Of a stretch of 64,000 nucleotides of DNA, positions 1-11,184 are shown one piece after another (position 1 is the stretch's first letter; each line of letters begins with the position of its first letter). A program made the translations under genes and the position numbers. Under the pieces are notes generated by a model, which did no database searches, was not told the DNA's origin, and worked only from the letters and a program-made list of their open reading frames with translations. The DNA is from Rhea pennata (taxonomy: Eukaryota; Chordata; Aves; Rheiformes; Rheidae), in assembly GCF_028389875.1 (NCBI RefSeq), contig NC_084674.1, forward strand, positions 6,295,501-6,359,500. Reading direction: 5' to 3'.

Positions 1-1496
1 CATTGAGGTCAAACAGATCATTCTCTAGTCAAGACGTCCAGCTGTGACCCATAACTCTCTCCAAGAAAATACAGCCTGCCTGGCTAGAAGTGTTGCTGCA
101 CCAAGCACTTTTTATGCCTGTGGGATTTCAGTTCACAACATCAGCCAGCAGATTTTTTTTTTTTAATGGTCAATGGGGCCAAGATACCAAGTGACACCCT
201 GCTACAGTTACTTATGAGGCATTGCCTTTGAACACAGCGGGGACTGTGTTCAAAAAGATAAAATTAAAAGACCTCCCAAAGGTCACTTGTGCAATAAAAG
301 TGTTATGATAGTAATAGTTGTCTGCTTTACTGTAATTGTAATTATACAACTGAGATTAGCGATCAAAGGGGAATGTGGAAGAGAGGAGTCTAAATGCAGA
401 GGGAAGGTTTAACATCAACGTGCTGATTGAAACAGCGGGAATGGATATGGCCCTAGTATGCTTATGGGTAGATTTGTCTCTAGCTCTAATAGGGAAGGAC
501 AAAAATTACCCGAGTCCCTCAGCTTTTTCTGAGTGCTGACTGCTTTCAACGTGTGGCGAAATATGCAGACAGCTGCTTTATACACGGGATGTTTCAAGTT
601 TTGAAACAAAGTGGACCTCTAACACGATTCGTGGAAGCAATTGGAATTAGATTGACTCTCAGGGAGGAAAGAAAACGGTGGATCTAGAGAGCTAGAGGCT
701 TAGTTCATGACTTAAGATGTTGAGACACTGCTGTTTATTTCAGTGTAGCCATAGCCTTGCTGCCTGTGCCAGGGCAGGCAGAAGTTTGCTTGTAATCAGT
801 ATTGTTGTTTGTTCATATTTATGATTATATCAAAATAGATATTGGAGGGAGAAGAGTCTGTATAGCTTGTCCAAATCTGTGAGGAGTCAGCAAGTATAGT
901 CTTTTCTAAAGCAACAGGCAAGAGGGAGTAGACGTGTAAATTATGACCGTCTTTCCAAGCAGAAGTGCTGATTTTGCTGGATATTACAGAATTTTGTTGC
1001 TTTGCCCTTCTGGATGGAGCCAATCTCACAACTGCCATGTGCTAGTGTCATCTCGCTGTTTATACTGTGGATCAAAAGAGCTATTCTGTTTATCCTGAGC
1101 CATCTGGGAAAGGGAATCCTTATTGTGCTCCACTTAATCCCAGTTAGTGATGTTTACCGTCCTCTGATTAGCTGAATAAAAGGGAAAGGCCGAGTCCAAA
1201 TCTAACCAAGAACGAGTTGAGCTTTCCTGATTTGAAAGATGCAAGTGATCCTTAGGTGCAGAAACCTCTCTGATGGTGGCTGAAGCTGGAAGCTGCTGAG
1301 TTTAGAGGTGAGCCTTTGCACAGAGGTGGTGCCTGTTCCCTGTGCTCTGGCTGGCTTCCAGCGAGGCAGTTTTATTCTGCCTCCTTGTCTTGCAGGCAAC
1401 ATTTGGGGCTGCTGTTAGATAGCTGCATTTGTTTAATATTGCTCAAAGTGTTCATGGCAGGCATCTGTAAGGAACTAACTCCATATTCACTGTAAG

Positions 1497-1514
1497 TGTG
1501 TGTGTGTGTGTGTG
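1497..1514 (+). repeat. TG dinucleotide repeat
   Basis: About nine TG units in the FRMD4B intron. Confidence 0.85.
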
Positions 1515-4281
1515 CATAAATAAAATTAAATGCACTCGTTAGTGTAGTATCAATTAATTCCCTATAAATATAACTAACTTCCTGAAAAAAACAGACTCTT
1601 CTGGCTTTATCCAAGTAGGTTTTTAGGCAAAGAAGTCTAAATAGGAGCCTTGGAGCAGAGTGGTTATCCCAAGATTTTACTGTTTGATCAACAGTGTGAA
1701 GCCCAGGGTTGAAAGCTCGTCACAGGAAAAAACTTGCAAGGGAGAACTGGATGAAGCAATCTCTAGATACATATCGCCCAGCCTTGCCAAATTTTACGCA
1801 TGTAACATCAATCATCCGTAAGCAGAACAGCTCATCCGCCCGTAGCGGAAAGGGCAGTTGGTAACTCAGGGCTGGACCAGGAGAACCTGCCATGTGTGTG
1901 TTTGGGTATGTGTAGGGGTTTTTGTTGTTTTTTCGTTTGTTTTTTATCCCTGTCGAGCTGGTGGGAATGCTCGCCGTTCACGCAATTCTGGAGAATGCTG
2001 GCTGGGGAGGCTGGAGTCCAGCTATTAATATTTTGCTGGTTGTCCTGAGACTGTGTGAAGGCAGGGGTTTTGTTACTGTAAGTCACTGCTGAAACCTTGC
2101 TTTTTGTCGGGTGTGGTTTCTAGCTGAGCGGCCCCACCTCTGCCAGCTCACCTTGCCCTGCAAGCTGGGGGGAGCCCAGGAAAGCACTTCGCTCCAGCGC
2201 TGTAATGGACTGAAAACGGAAAATTATTTTTGTGACATTTATGAAAATCATCTTTTTTCATAGATAAAAGCAGCAAGTCTGCACTGGCTGGAGGTTGCGC
2301 TGTGGCTCAGCTGATTATAATCCTGAAGTTTTGTAGTGTATAAAACAACTGGGTTTGCAACCCCCGTTCAGATTTCCGCTCAGACCTGGGATTAACTCTG
2401 CAGTCTTGCCGCTTTGCAAGCCTGTTCTCCCTTCAGTTCCAGTTAACAGCGAGCGATGCCTCTGCCTGTGGGCTGCGTGGCGTGCCAAGGTCCCCTTCCA
2501 GAATCTCCTCCGAATCAATTAGGAGAGGCATAAACCAGGTCCCTGCGCCCAGGGCTTTGTATGCTGTTTCAGACTGAATAAGCCTCCCTTTTCTCTCTGC
2601 CCCGTTGCCCTCGGTGGAGGGATAAAGGATGCATTGTCCAGTTTATGGGACATGCGTTATGAAATCAGTTCAGTGTATACTGCATTCGGCCAATATGTGG
2701 TGATACTCTGAGGAATGGGAAATTTAAGACGGCAGGTCGCTTGCCTTCCGAACGACTTTGCTTCTTCTCGCATTTCATTGCGCTTCTGCAGGCGACTCCC
2801 AGGTGATAAATGAACTATAGTTTCTGCAAAGAAAAAAAAAATCTTGCTATATTGTTTCAGATCTACAAGAATTTCATCTCTGCTGGTTGTCTTGAGTACA
2901 TTATGTTCTCAAAAATGTTTTTGTTAGAGTGTACTAGTTTTGAAGTTGATAATATAAATATCTTTCTTTTAATTCAGCATACACCATTCAAATGCTGCTG
3001 CTGAAAGTTTCCCTTGCAGAACATTTACTTAATGTAAATTTTCTGTCTTGCTTTGCTGAATTGTTCAGAACACAATAGCATTTGTACGGGGCTCTCAGCA
3101 GGCTGATCTAATTATGCAAAGACTTCTTTTACTGTGTTTATTTCTCACCAAGTAGAAGCCAGTGATTTAGACTTAAGATACTAGGCTCGCATAATTATAT
3201 AAAGTAAACACAGAGCTGCTGCAAGCCTGCTCTAAAATTCATTTCCTTCCAGATATGCAGAAAGTTGTTTGAGCATCCCATCTAGGGGGAAAAAGAAAAC
3301 CAACATTTTGTGACAATTTGATTGTTGCTGAGCTATCTCTGCACCTTATTAATGACAATGCTAGTAGAACCTGGCAGGGAAAGACCATAATGTGTTAGAA
3401 AAAAAAGAAAACGTGATTGAAGAGACTCTTTTAGACTGCCAGCCTAATATGTAAGAGATGAAGGATGCCTCCAGGTGAGCTCTGCCAGTTTGTGCTTGTA
3501 CCGGTGAGCGTCTGTCTGCCTTGCTCTGCCAGGAGCTGCTGCCTCTGGGCAGGTATGGCAGATTGGGTCTCCTGTTGTCTCCTCAAATGCCTCCCTTCAC
3601 ACCTCGGCATACTGACTGCCCGAAGGATTCCAGCTGACGTTACGCCAGAGAGCAGTCCGCAGCTGAGGGGCAGAAGCACAGGGCCTTCTTCCAGCTTTGC
3701 TGGCAGGGCGATATTTTCCTCCGTCAGGGTGGGGTACATTCCTGTGGGCAGCAATCTCTTCTCTTTCCGTGGTCTGAGCTGCCAGATTTGTCTGGAGATT
3801 GCCGGTCGCAGTAAGTTACAGGGATGTTGGTCGCAGATCCTGGCTGCGGGTCCCTCGAGGTGCTTTGGAAGAGCTTCCTGAGGGGAGGACCACACATGCT
3901 GCGATACAGCGTGCACATCCTGGGTGGCCTTCCCAAGCGACCCTTGGAGGGACAACTGAGCCTTGGTGATCCCAAGGGAGTTGAACCCCTAATCACAGCT
4001 TGTTCCCAAGCCTCGGGTTTCATGCTTCATCTTCTCAGACTTTCATTCCCTTTCAAAAGCATCGTCTGGCTTTCCAGAGGTGCTTTTCCTGATGTGAGAT
4101 GCTTTCCTTGCACGTTCCTCAAAGGAAGGGGCTCTGCCAGCTCCCAGCCTGATGCAGCCATTTTTCAGAGCCAGCAAGTCTCAGCAGTTGCTGCTGGGCC
4201 CAGTTAAGCTTGCAGTTTGAGTCTGAGCAAACTTGCATTTTATTATTCAAAACTGTGCAAGATTGGCCAGTTTTCTTTCAT

Positions 4282-4304
4282 AAAAAAAAAAAAAAAAAAA
4301 AAAA
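4282..4304 (+). repeat. A23 homopolymer
   Basis: First of three long A-tracts within 475 bp in the FRMD4B intron. Confidence 0.9.
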
Positions 4305-4587
4305 GGCTGCTTTTTTTTATTAAGATGTCTGATTTTTCCCTTAAGCAATCTGCATCTGCTTTGGGTCTTGTTAGACTGTGATTGCAAGCTCTTGTTGTAT
4401 GGGAAGAAGGTAAAGAGGGCAGTACCATTTTGTTCTTCATTTCTGCAGCGTCTAGAACAGGATTGCAGCAAAAATACAGGCAGCTTAAACCTTATTCCTT
4501 CAAAAGCTGCAGCTGGGTGGTAGAAGTGTGATTAATGCATAGAGGTGCGTGATTAATGATGCATAATCAGCTAGCTCTGCCTTTTCC

Positions 4588-4620
4588 AAAAAAAAAAAAA
4601 AAAAAAAAGAAGAAGAAGAA
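4588..4620 (+). repeat. A21 tract followed by GAA repeat
   Basis: A-run at 4588-4608, then four GAA-type units. Second of three A-tracts. Confidence 0.9.
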
Positions 4621-4723
4621 TCAGAGCAAACCTTGACAAGGCCAAATTCCAGTCCAGCACATGCTGAATGGGCGTTTTTTTATGAACATTTAAGGACCTG
4701 ACAATCTAAATGGATGGGAAGTC

Positions 4724-4727
<4 letters not shown>

Positions 4728-4755
<28 letters not shown>
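4728..4755 (+). repeat. A28 homopolymer
   Basis: Third and longest of the clustered A-tracts. Confidence 0.9.
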
Positions 4756-4758
<3 letters not shown>

Positions 4759-5399
4759 CAGGTGGACCTAATCATCCGGTTAAAGAGAACATACACTGCT
4801 AAACTTACACAAAAACATTTGTTATTCCCAGTTGTTCATCCTGCCCTCACAAACCAGTTTCAAGCTTCCAGATTTTTTTTTACAACTCTTTACTTTTAAT
4901 GCACATGTAATTTAGGTGAAATTGAAATTAAGAGCGATTTAGAACATGTCTGTACAAAGTTGGCTAGGATTTGAAGGGAGCAGGAAAGCTCTGCGTGCAG
5001 TTTCCTGAGTATAGACCCTTGACCACAATTCAGAAAATTTTATTTGAAGGATTTTATAGAACTTCAGTTGGTTTACTGTGATTTACTCTTTATTATATTT
5101 TGTTCTGGTTTATATCGGGAGGCCTTTTTTCTTCTCGTTCCGTGAACCCAAAAATGTTAGCCAGAAACTTATTAACACGTTCCCTGGTGATTATTTTAAA
5201 AAAGCATCTCCGTGAATGTTACCTGTCTACAAGTTACTCTGAAATTACTCGGACAGTCCTTCGTACACATGGAGAAAAATATCTCCAGGCAGGTGTTGCT
5301 TCTGACCGCAGGAGAGCTTCGCCGGCTGAACCGATTGCTGAGAGCTCGTACTGCTGCGGTGCGGCTTTTATTGTATTTTTTTTTTTTTCCTTGTTTCTG

Positions 5400-6100
5400 C
5401 GTTTCCTTCCTCGGGAGGAAAGGGTGGAACGGGGAGGCGCCGGGGTGGGCAGGCGGGCGACGCGGGGCGTGCGGCGGCGAGCGCTGCGCGGCCGGAGCCG
5501 CGCCGGGGCCAGCGGCGCCGGGGGCCCGCGGCCATGGGGCAGCTGGCTGCGACCTCCCGTCTTTTCGACCCGACGGGGGGGAACTGACAGCCCGGTGAGG
5601 GGCAGCGCGGAGGGGCTTCGGGGCCGGGTGAGTGCCGCGAAACGCGGGCGGGGGAGGCGACAACTCACTTAAAAAAAAAAAAATAAAAAAAAAAAAAAAA
5701 CACGAATTGCTTCAGGTAAACGACGTAAAAGCGCGGCGTAACAGGTAGTTTTAGGAAACTTCACGTTCTTCCGCAGTTGCAGCGTGGAAAAAGTGACTTT
5801 GTAAAGCTGAGGTGGGCTGGGGGGAGCGGGCTGGAAACCACTGCTGCGGGCGGATTCGCGTGGAGGGCACCGGCGGCGGCGTTCCCCGCGGAGGGCGGCT
5901 AGCCGGGAACGGGACGAGAAGATTCCCGGGAAAATCCGCGTCCGGGGCGGCGGCGGCGGCGGCTCCCTCGGGTCCTTCCCCGTGCGCCGAAAGGAGCGTG
6001 CTGCGTTCCCGGGCTGCCGCCGGCCCCGGGGGCCGTTCGGGGGCTGCCGAGGGCGCCGGCGCAAGTGCTTCGCGTTGGCTTTTTCGCCTTTAATCAGCAA
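5400..6100. promoter_or_regulatory. Intragenic CpG island in the FRMD4B intron
   Basis: CpG dinucleotides are dense here: I counted about 36 in 5401-5640, against almost none in the surrounding intron. The sequence is GC-rich with GGC runs near 5948-5962. An A-rich tract of about 32 bases (5671-5700) splits it. Donor-like sites (GTGAG) follow the GC-rich part at about 5595 and 5628. The island lies 0.3-1 kb upstream of the exon at 6430. Inference: an alternative promoter or enhancer within FRMD4B. No open frame joins in-frame to the exon at 6430. Confidence 0.6.
5671..5700 (+). repeat. A-rich tract inside the CpG island
   Basis: Thirteen A, one T, then sixteen A, flanked on both sides by GC-rich sequence. 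Confidence 0.85.
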
Positions 6101-6429
6101 AAGGGAGTTCAGTCGTGCTCCCGAGGCCGGTCTGTCAGGTGCGGACATCCAGCAGCGGAATGAAACGCGCTGCGGATGGGAGCGGATGTTTTCACAGGCA
6201 GAACCTGCGATTTGCAACGCGTTGCTTGTAAGAGCAAGAATCTCTTTGAGGGGTGTCCTAGCGATGCGTATCCATGTGCTTATTTTTATTGATCTTACGA
6301 ACGCTGTTATTGCCGCCATGGCTACAGAGTTAGAGGAATTGCAATTTGTCAGAATTGTGTAACTTGGGGGAGATAAGTTGGTGGGGTTTGGAGTGATGGT
6401 GTTCTGCTTCTCTCCTCCAATTCTCCTAG

Positions 6430-6506
6430 CTATTTCAATGGAAGCAGCTGGAAAATCTCTATTTCCGTGAAAAGAAATTTGCTGTGGAAGTGCACGATCC
6501 CCGCAG
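6430..6506 (+). CDS. FRMD4B: FRMD4B coding exon (FERM C-lobe)
   Basis: 77 bp, enters in phase 0 and leaves with two bases. It encodes [19 protein letters not shown] and a following VHDPR block, conserved in FRMD4A and FRMD4B. The acceptor is a pyrimidine-rich stretch ending in CTCCTAG; the donor is GTAAGA. Confidence 0.92.
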
Positions 6507-8281
6507 GTAAGACCAGCGGAGGCGGCTGTCACCGTGGGATGAATGTTTGCCCAGACTATTAGTCATTTCATGTTAACTGATGGAAATGGGAGGTTTCCTT
6601 ATTGCACTGATTTCAGTATAGACCTGGGAGTTTACTTTTTTTCCTTTGGCATACCGAGCCTGCTCCTGTGCCTGTTGGGCTGGGTCAGGGCTATGAGTGA
6701 CGGACGAGAAGTGTTTCGGGGCTGTTGCTTGGGAAAGATTGCAGCCATAAAGGGCAGCAGGGAGTGACTGGGGATGTATCTGCAGCTCCAAACATCTCCC
6801 TTGCACGTAGTAGATGGTGCCCACCAGGAAAGTTGGTGGAGTGTAGGGAAAATCATGGCCAAATTCACCTTTTTACAGGCACTGGCTGCTTTGCTCTGCT
6901 TAGACACCCGTTGCGAGAGAGGCAGCTGCAATGAGCCTGTGCAGCACGTGCCCCGGGAGCAGGGCTAGCAGCCCCTGGGCACGGCTTTCCTGCTCACACT
7001 CCGTGCTCCCCTGGTTTGGCCACGATGCTCCCTGCCGCTAACCATGGCCTTTGCAGGCCTGAAGAAGCACTGCTGGTTAGGGTGGGAGCTCGCTGTCGTC
7101 GTGCTTTTCCATGCCTTCACCTTGCACAAAGAATGAGCATTTGTCCACGGTGAATTTTGGACTCCACCTTCCTTCCTGTTTCCCCGTTGCCATCCTTGCC
7201 GCTGACAAAGGTGCTGAGGGCCCCCACCGTGCCCTCAGACAGGTGCTGAGGGCGCTCACCATGCCCTTAATGGGCAGAGATCTTCTGCCGATCACCCTGG
7301 ATCGCCCAGTCCAGTCTCTGTGACTCCTTTCGGGATCCCGTGGCAGCCTCTTTCTAGATCTATAACTTACCCAACCTCTGCACTTTGGTCCCAGCAACAC
7401 CTCAGTTACACTGCAGAACTAACAGCCCAGCAGTTGCTGCTGCTGCATGTTGCAAAACTCATCAGGAAGGGACTTTCCATTTACAAAAAGAAAAAGTTAG
7501 GAGGGAGGAGAGGCAGGAGCACTGGGTGGTGGGGAGAAGGAAGGGCTTTGTCTTCCAAGCCTCTAAAATACAGGCTGTGGCTGGCTAGGAGAAAGGTATT
7601 TGGGACTTGAAAGTTCAAAGGCACGTCCTGAGATTGCATTTCTCTTCACCTCTTTAGAATTTCAGTGTCAAGAAGGACCTTTGGACAGAGTGGACTCTTA
7701 GTGCAAACCTGGTACGCAAACACTTCCTTGATCAAATCCATCTGGGTAATGGCAATCAGTCAACACCAGTTTTACTTGGACAGAAAACAAAGCAAAGTAA
7801 GTTATAAGACATTTTTTCTGTAGGCATAAATTTCAATACTTTTCCTGTATATCCTTCAGTGTACATTGTTCTACAGATAACCTAGTCTCGAGAGAGAAAA
7901 TACAAATTGTTTTTTGTCAGCTTTTGAGCAGTCTATTAGCTACAGTATTGTTATTCAGTTCTTTTCAGCCTGCCTCCAATTAAGTGGAAAATGGAAATGT
8001 GATCACAGAAAAGGGAATTCCCATGTCTCAGTGTTTAATCTACTTTTTCTTTTGTTTCTTTCTCATTTTAATTTTGAACATAGTGCAAATAATGAGGAGA
8101 TTTTGAGTTTGGAGATAATTCAGGCTGTGGGAGAGAGAGGGGGAAGAGGAATGTTAGAGCAGTGAAGTAAACAGTAAGCTGCTGTGTGATGGGGTTGCTG
8201 TAGCCCTTAATTTCCTGGGAGATGAGGTGTGAAATGTCGTCTTCTGTGACCCTGTGTTCTGAAGCTAATTAGAGGTAACTT

Positions 8282-8313
<32 letters not shown>

Positions 8314-11137
8314 TCCTTCAGGCAAAAATTCCTTCAGCTAGAAGTCTGGATGATATCGCCATGGATCTGACAGAGATGGGAACACCAAAAGTTTCTAAAC
8401 CAGTAACTATGGAGGCAAAAAACCAGCTTATTATGGCCAGCAATGGCAGTTTAATCTCATCAGGTAATATTTCATGTAAACGCAAGGTAGTGAAGTGTCA
8501 GTACAGTGGGGCTTGTGTGCATTAAAGGGGGAAATGAGCCTGGCTGACCATAAATTCAGTGTTAATATGACAACCTATATTAGTTACATATCTGAAACTA
8601 TAACAGTTATATAACTGCTGCTTTCCTTGCCCTCCCCCCCACTTAAATAAGGAAGAGACAGGCATCCGTGTACTTTTGGTCCATGGTTAATTTGATACCA
8701 GTTTACAGACTCATCAATCTTTGATTTAAGTGCAAGTCTCATCAAAGTCCAGGGGAAATCTGATACTAGTTTTAAGTTCTTGTGCTAGGATTCAAATTGC
8801 CCTGAGCCCTGAGAATTGCTTCCAAATAAAATTCAAATTGGGAGGGAACTTTGGATCTCTCCATTGACATGAAGGAAGCCTGGGGGAAACAAAAGCTTAG
8901 CTTGCAACATAGATGTACTTCTAGTCAAGGGAGGAGCCTCAGTATCTGCATCATATGCAAAATCAAAACTATAATATTAATTAAATCATATATATGAAGA
9001 TTATCATACCTAATTATTTACTTTATATTCTGGGTAGTGAGTTTGGGGGTCTTAAACTTGAGGTTTAAGTGGCTGATTGTATACCTGGGAGTGTTAAATA
9101 AGTGCAGACTTTGCTTGCTAGATGACAAAGGAGTTGGATATTGCCTTTTGAAGAGTGCACAGTTTTGTTAGGTTAGACTTGTTTAGGAAAATAGCCTACC
9201 TGACCAGTTCGTTCTTGCAGGAAGAAACAAAATGGCTTTTCCCTGCAAACTGTCCAGTAAAGAGAGTGGTATTTTTCAGGTTCTCAGGATTCAGAGGTTA
9301 GTGAAGAACAAAAGAAGGAGAAAATTATGGAACTAAAGAAGAAAGAAAAGCTTCTTCAAGAAAAACTGCTTCAGAAAGTTGAGGAGCTGAAGAAAATCTG
9401 CCTTCGGGAGGCGGTGAGAACTGCAACTTATGCTACAGTGGAGGGGGGTGAGAGCCCTCCTCTCCCCCTGGACCTTCACCTAGAGCCCTTTCTGTTCCCC
9501 AGGAGCTGACGGGCAAGATGCCAAAGGAGTATCCTCTGAGTGCTGGAGAGGAGCCTCCCCAGGTCAGAAGGCGTGTTGGCACAGCGTTCAAATTGGATGA
9601 CAACCTGCTCCCCAGTGAAGAGGTGGGTACTGCAGCTGATGCCTTTTCAGCAAAGGAGGGGCAGCCTGACCAGTGGCCAAAGCCACTTCTAAATAATCCA
9701 AATTTTTCTTGATTGTTTTGTGTCTTTGATTTACCTGTCTAAGAAGAGGCAGCTAGGACATATGCATTGTGTGCATATGCTGGGAAACCTAGGTTACCAT
9801 GCTTATTTCAGCTGTGCCCCTTTGAATTAACCAGGAAAGATGACTGTATCAAAAAGCCTGAATATCTCCTCATTTGACCCCCTGATTTTACCCTGCTACT
9901 TGAATGTTAATGGAAATTTTGCTGCTAATTAGAGAAGAGCAGATTCATAATGCAATTTGGCAGCCTATGACTATGAGCTTGCTTTTTTTCTAAAGTGCTG
10001 ATTTGTGGAGTGTTGAGATTGTGCTTGAACCAAGTATGTGGCTGAGCTCTCTCTGGCTAAATGCAAGTTCCACCTAAGTAAATCTCTCTCTATTGCTCAA
10101 GAAGCTAATAGGAAGTTTACTGGTAGAGACTGACTCAGGAGACAGGCAAATTCAGATATATGCAGTTTCTGGACACACAGCATTCCCTCCTTTTCCTTAG
10201 AAGATCTGTTCGCTAGCTCTGTTATCCAAGTGGTAAGTAGATGTTGGGCACTTTGCACCTGTCTTTCACCAAAACTCGCTGCCCTGGCTTACAGTACTGG
10301 TATAATCCATACCTACAGCAAACTGATTTACAACTTTAGCAGTAGACTGCTAAATGTGATTGAAAAAAAATCCTACTGGCAAGATTTAACAATGCATTGT
10401 TTAGCACTTCTGCAGTTCCTTTTATCCAACTCAAAATTGTTCACAAACAATTAATTAAAGCCTCCCACTCTCCATTAGCAAGGTGTGGTGATATCAACTT
10501 CCATTTTTATTTTTGTAAAGTAGAGAGAAATTTAAAACTGACATTTTCAGGCTTTGACTTGGAGCAGAAGGTTTAGCAGCCTGCGATTTGGCTTGTTTAA
10601 CAGATGGACCTACACTTGAATTTAGGTGTCTGATTTATGTCACTCAGGCTTGAGAGATTTGGACCTTCCTTAGAAGATCTCATAAGCATGTTAGTTGTAG
10701 AAATGAGGTCTAAGGATTTTGTATGCCAAGCTTGTCTTGTGTAAAATCTTTGGAACTTCTGTAGTTTACACTCAAGCTTTCACTTCCTTATCACAGAACT
10801 ATATGTTCTTTTCAATAATCTTAGTTAATTTGTATCCTCAGGACAAGTAAATAACTGATGTCATGAATTTGCAGGATCCCACTTTGCAGGACTTGGAGAG
10901 CAATTTTATCATACAGCAAAAGCTGGTGGAAGCTGCAAAGAAACTTGCCAGTGAACCAGACCTGTGCAAAAATGTGAAGAAGAAGAGAAAACAAGAATAT
11001 GCTGATGCTGTAAAAAAGCTTCAGGAGATAGAAAATTCCATAAATGAATACAGAATCAAGTGTGGCAAAAAGCCAACCCAGAAATCAACTTTTATTTTAC
11101 CAGGTAAACAAGAGAACTCCATGTTTAAATGAAAAGG

Positions 11138-11184
<47 letters not shown>

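Larger units (their letters stand above)
1..6429 (+). other. FRMD4B: FRMD4B intron sequence (5' end outside window)
   Basis: I see no FRMD4B coding exon here. The expected preceding exon, which encodes a conserved PWWLGLSYKG-like block of the FERM C-lobe, was looked for and not found. Contents are a TG repeat near 1497-1514, three long A-tracts between 4282 and 4755, a CpG island at about 5400-6100 interrupted by an A-rich tract, and otherwise unremarkable sequence. Long ORFs at 3431-4207 are open on both strands and match nothing I recognise. The acceptor of the next exon, a pyrimidine-rich stretch ending in TAG at 6427-6429, closes the intron. Confidence 0.8.
6507..9279 (+). other. FRMD4B: FRMD4B introns between the first four exons of the window
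   Basis: Introns 6507-7657, 7797-8321 and 8464-9279 hold no further exon that I can recognise. The main landmark is the T27 tract at 8284-8310. Confidence 0.75.

Noticed and set aside
3431-4207. ORFs of 99-174 codons on both strands
   Set aside because: They overlap in several frames with no recognisable product. Probably a chance stop-poor stretch.
5100-5672. Long overlapping ORFs on both strands in the FRMD4B intronic CpG island
   Set aside because: GC-rich DNA has few stop codons, several frames are open at once, and none matches a known protein or splices in frame to the next exon.
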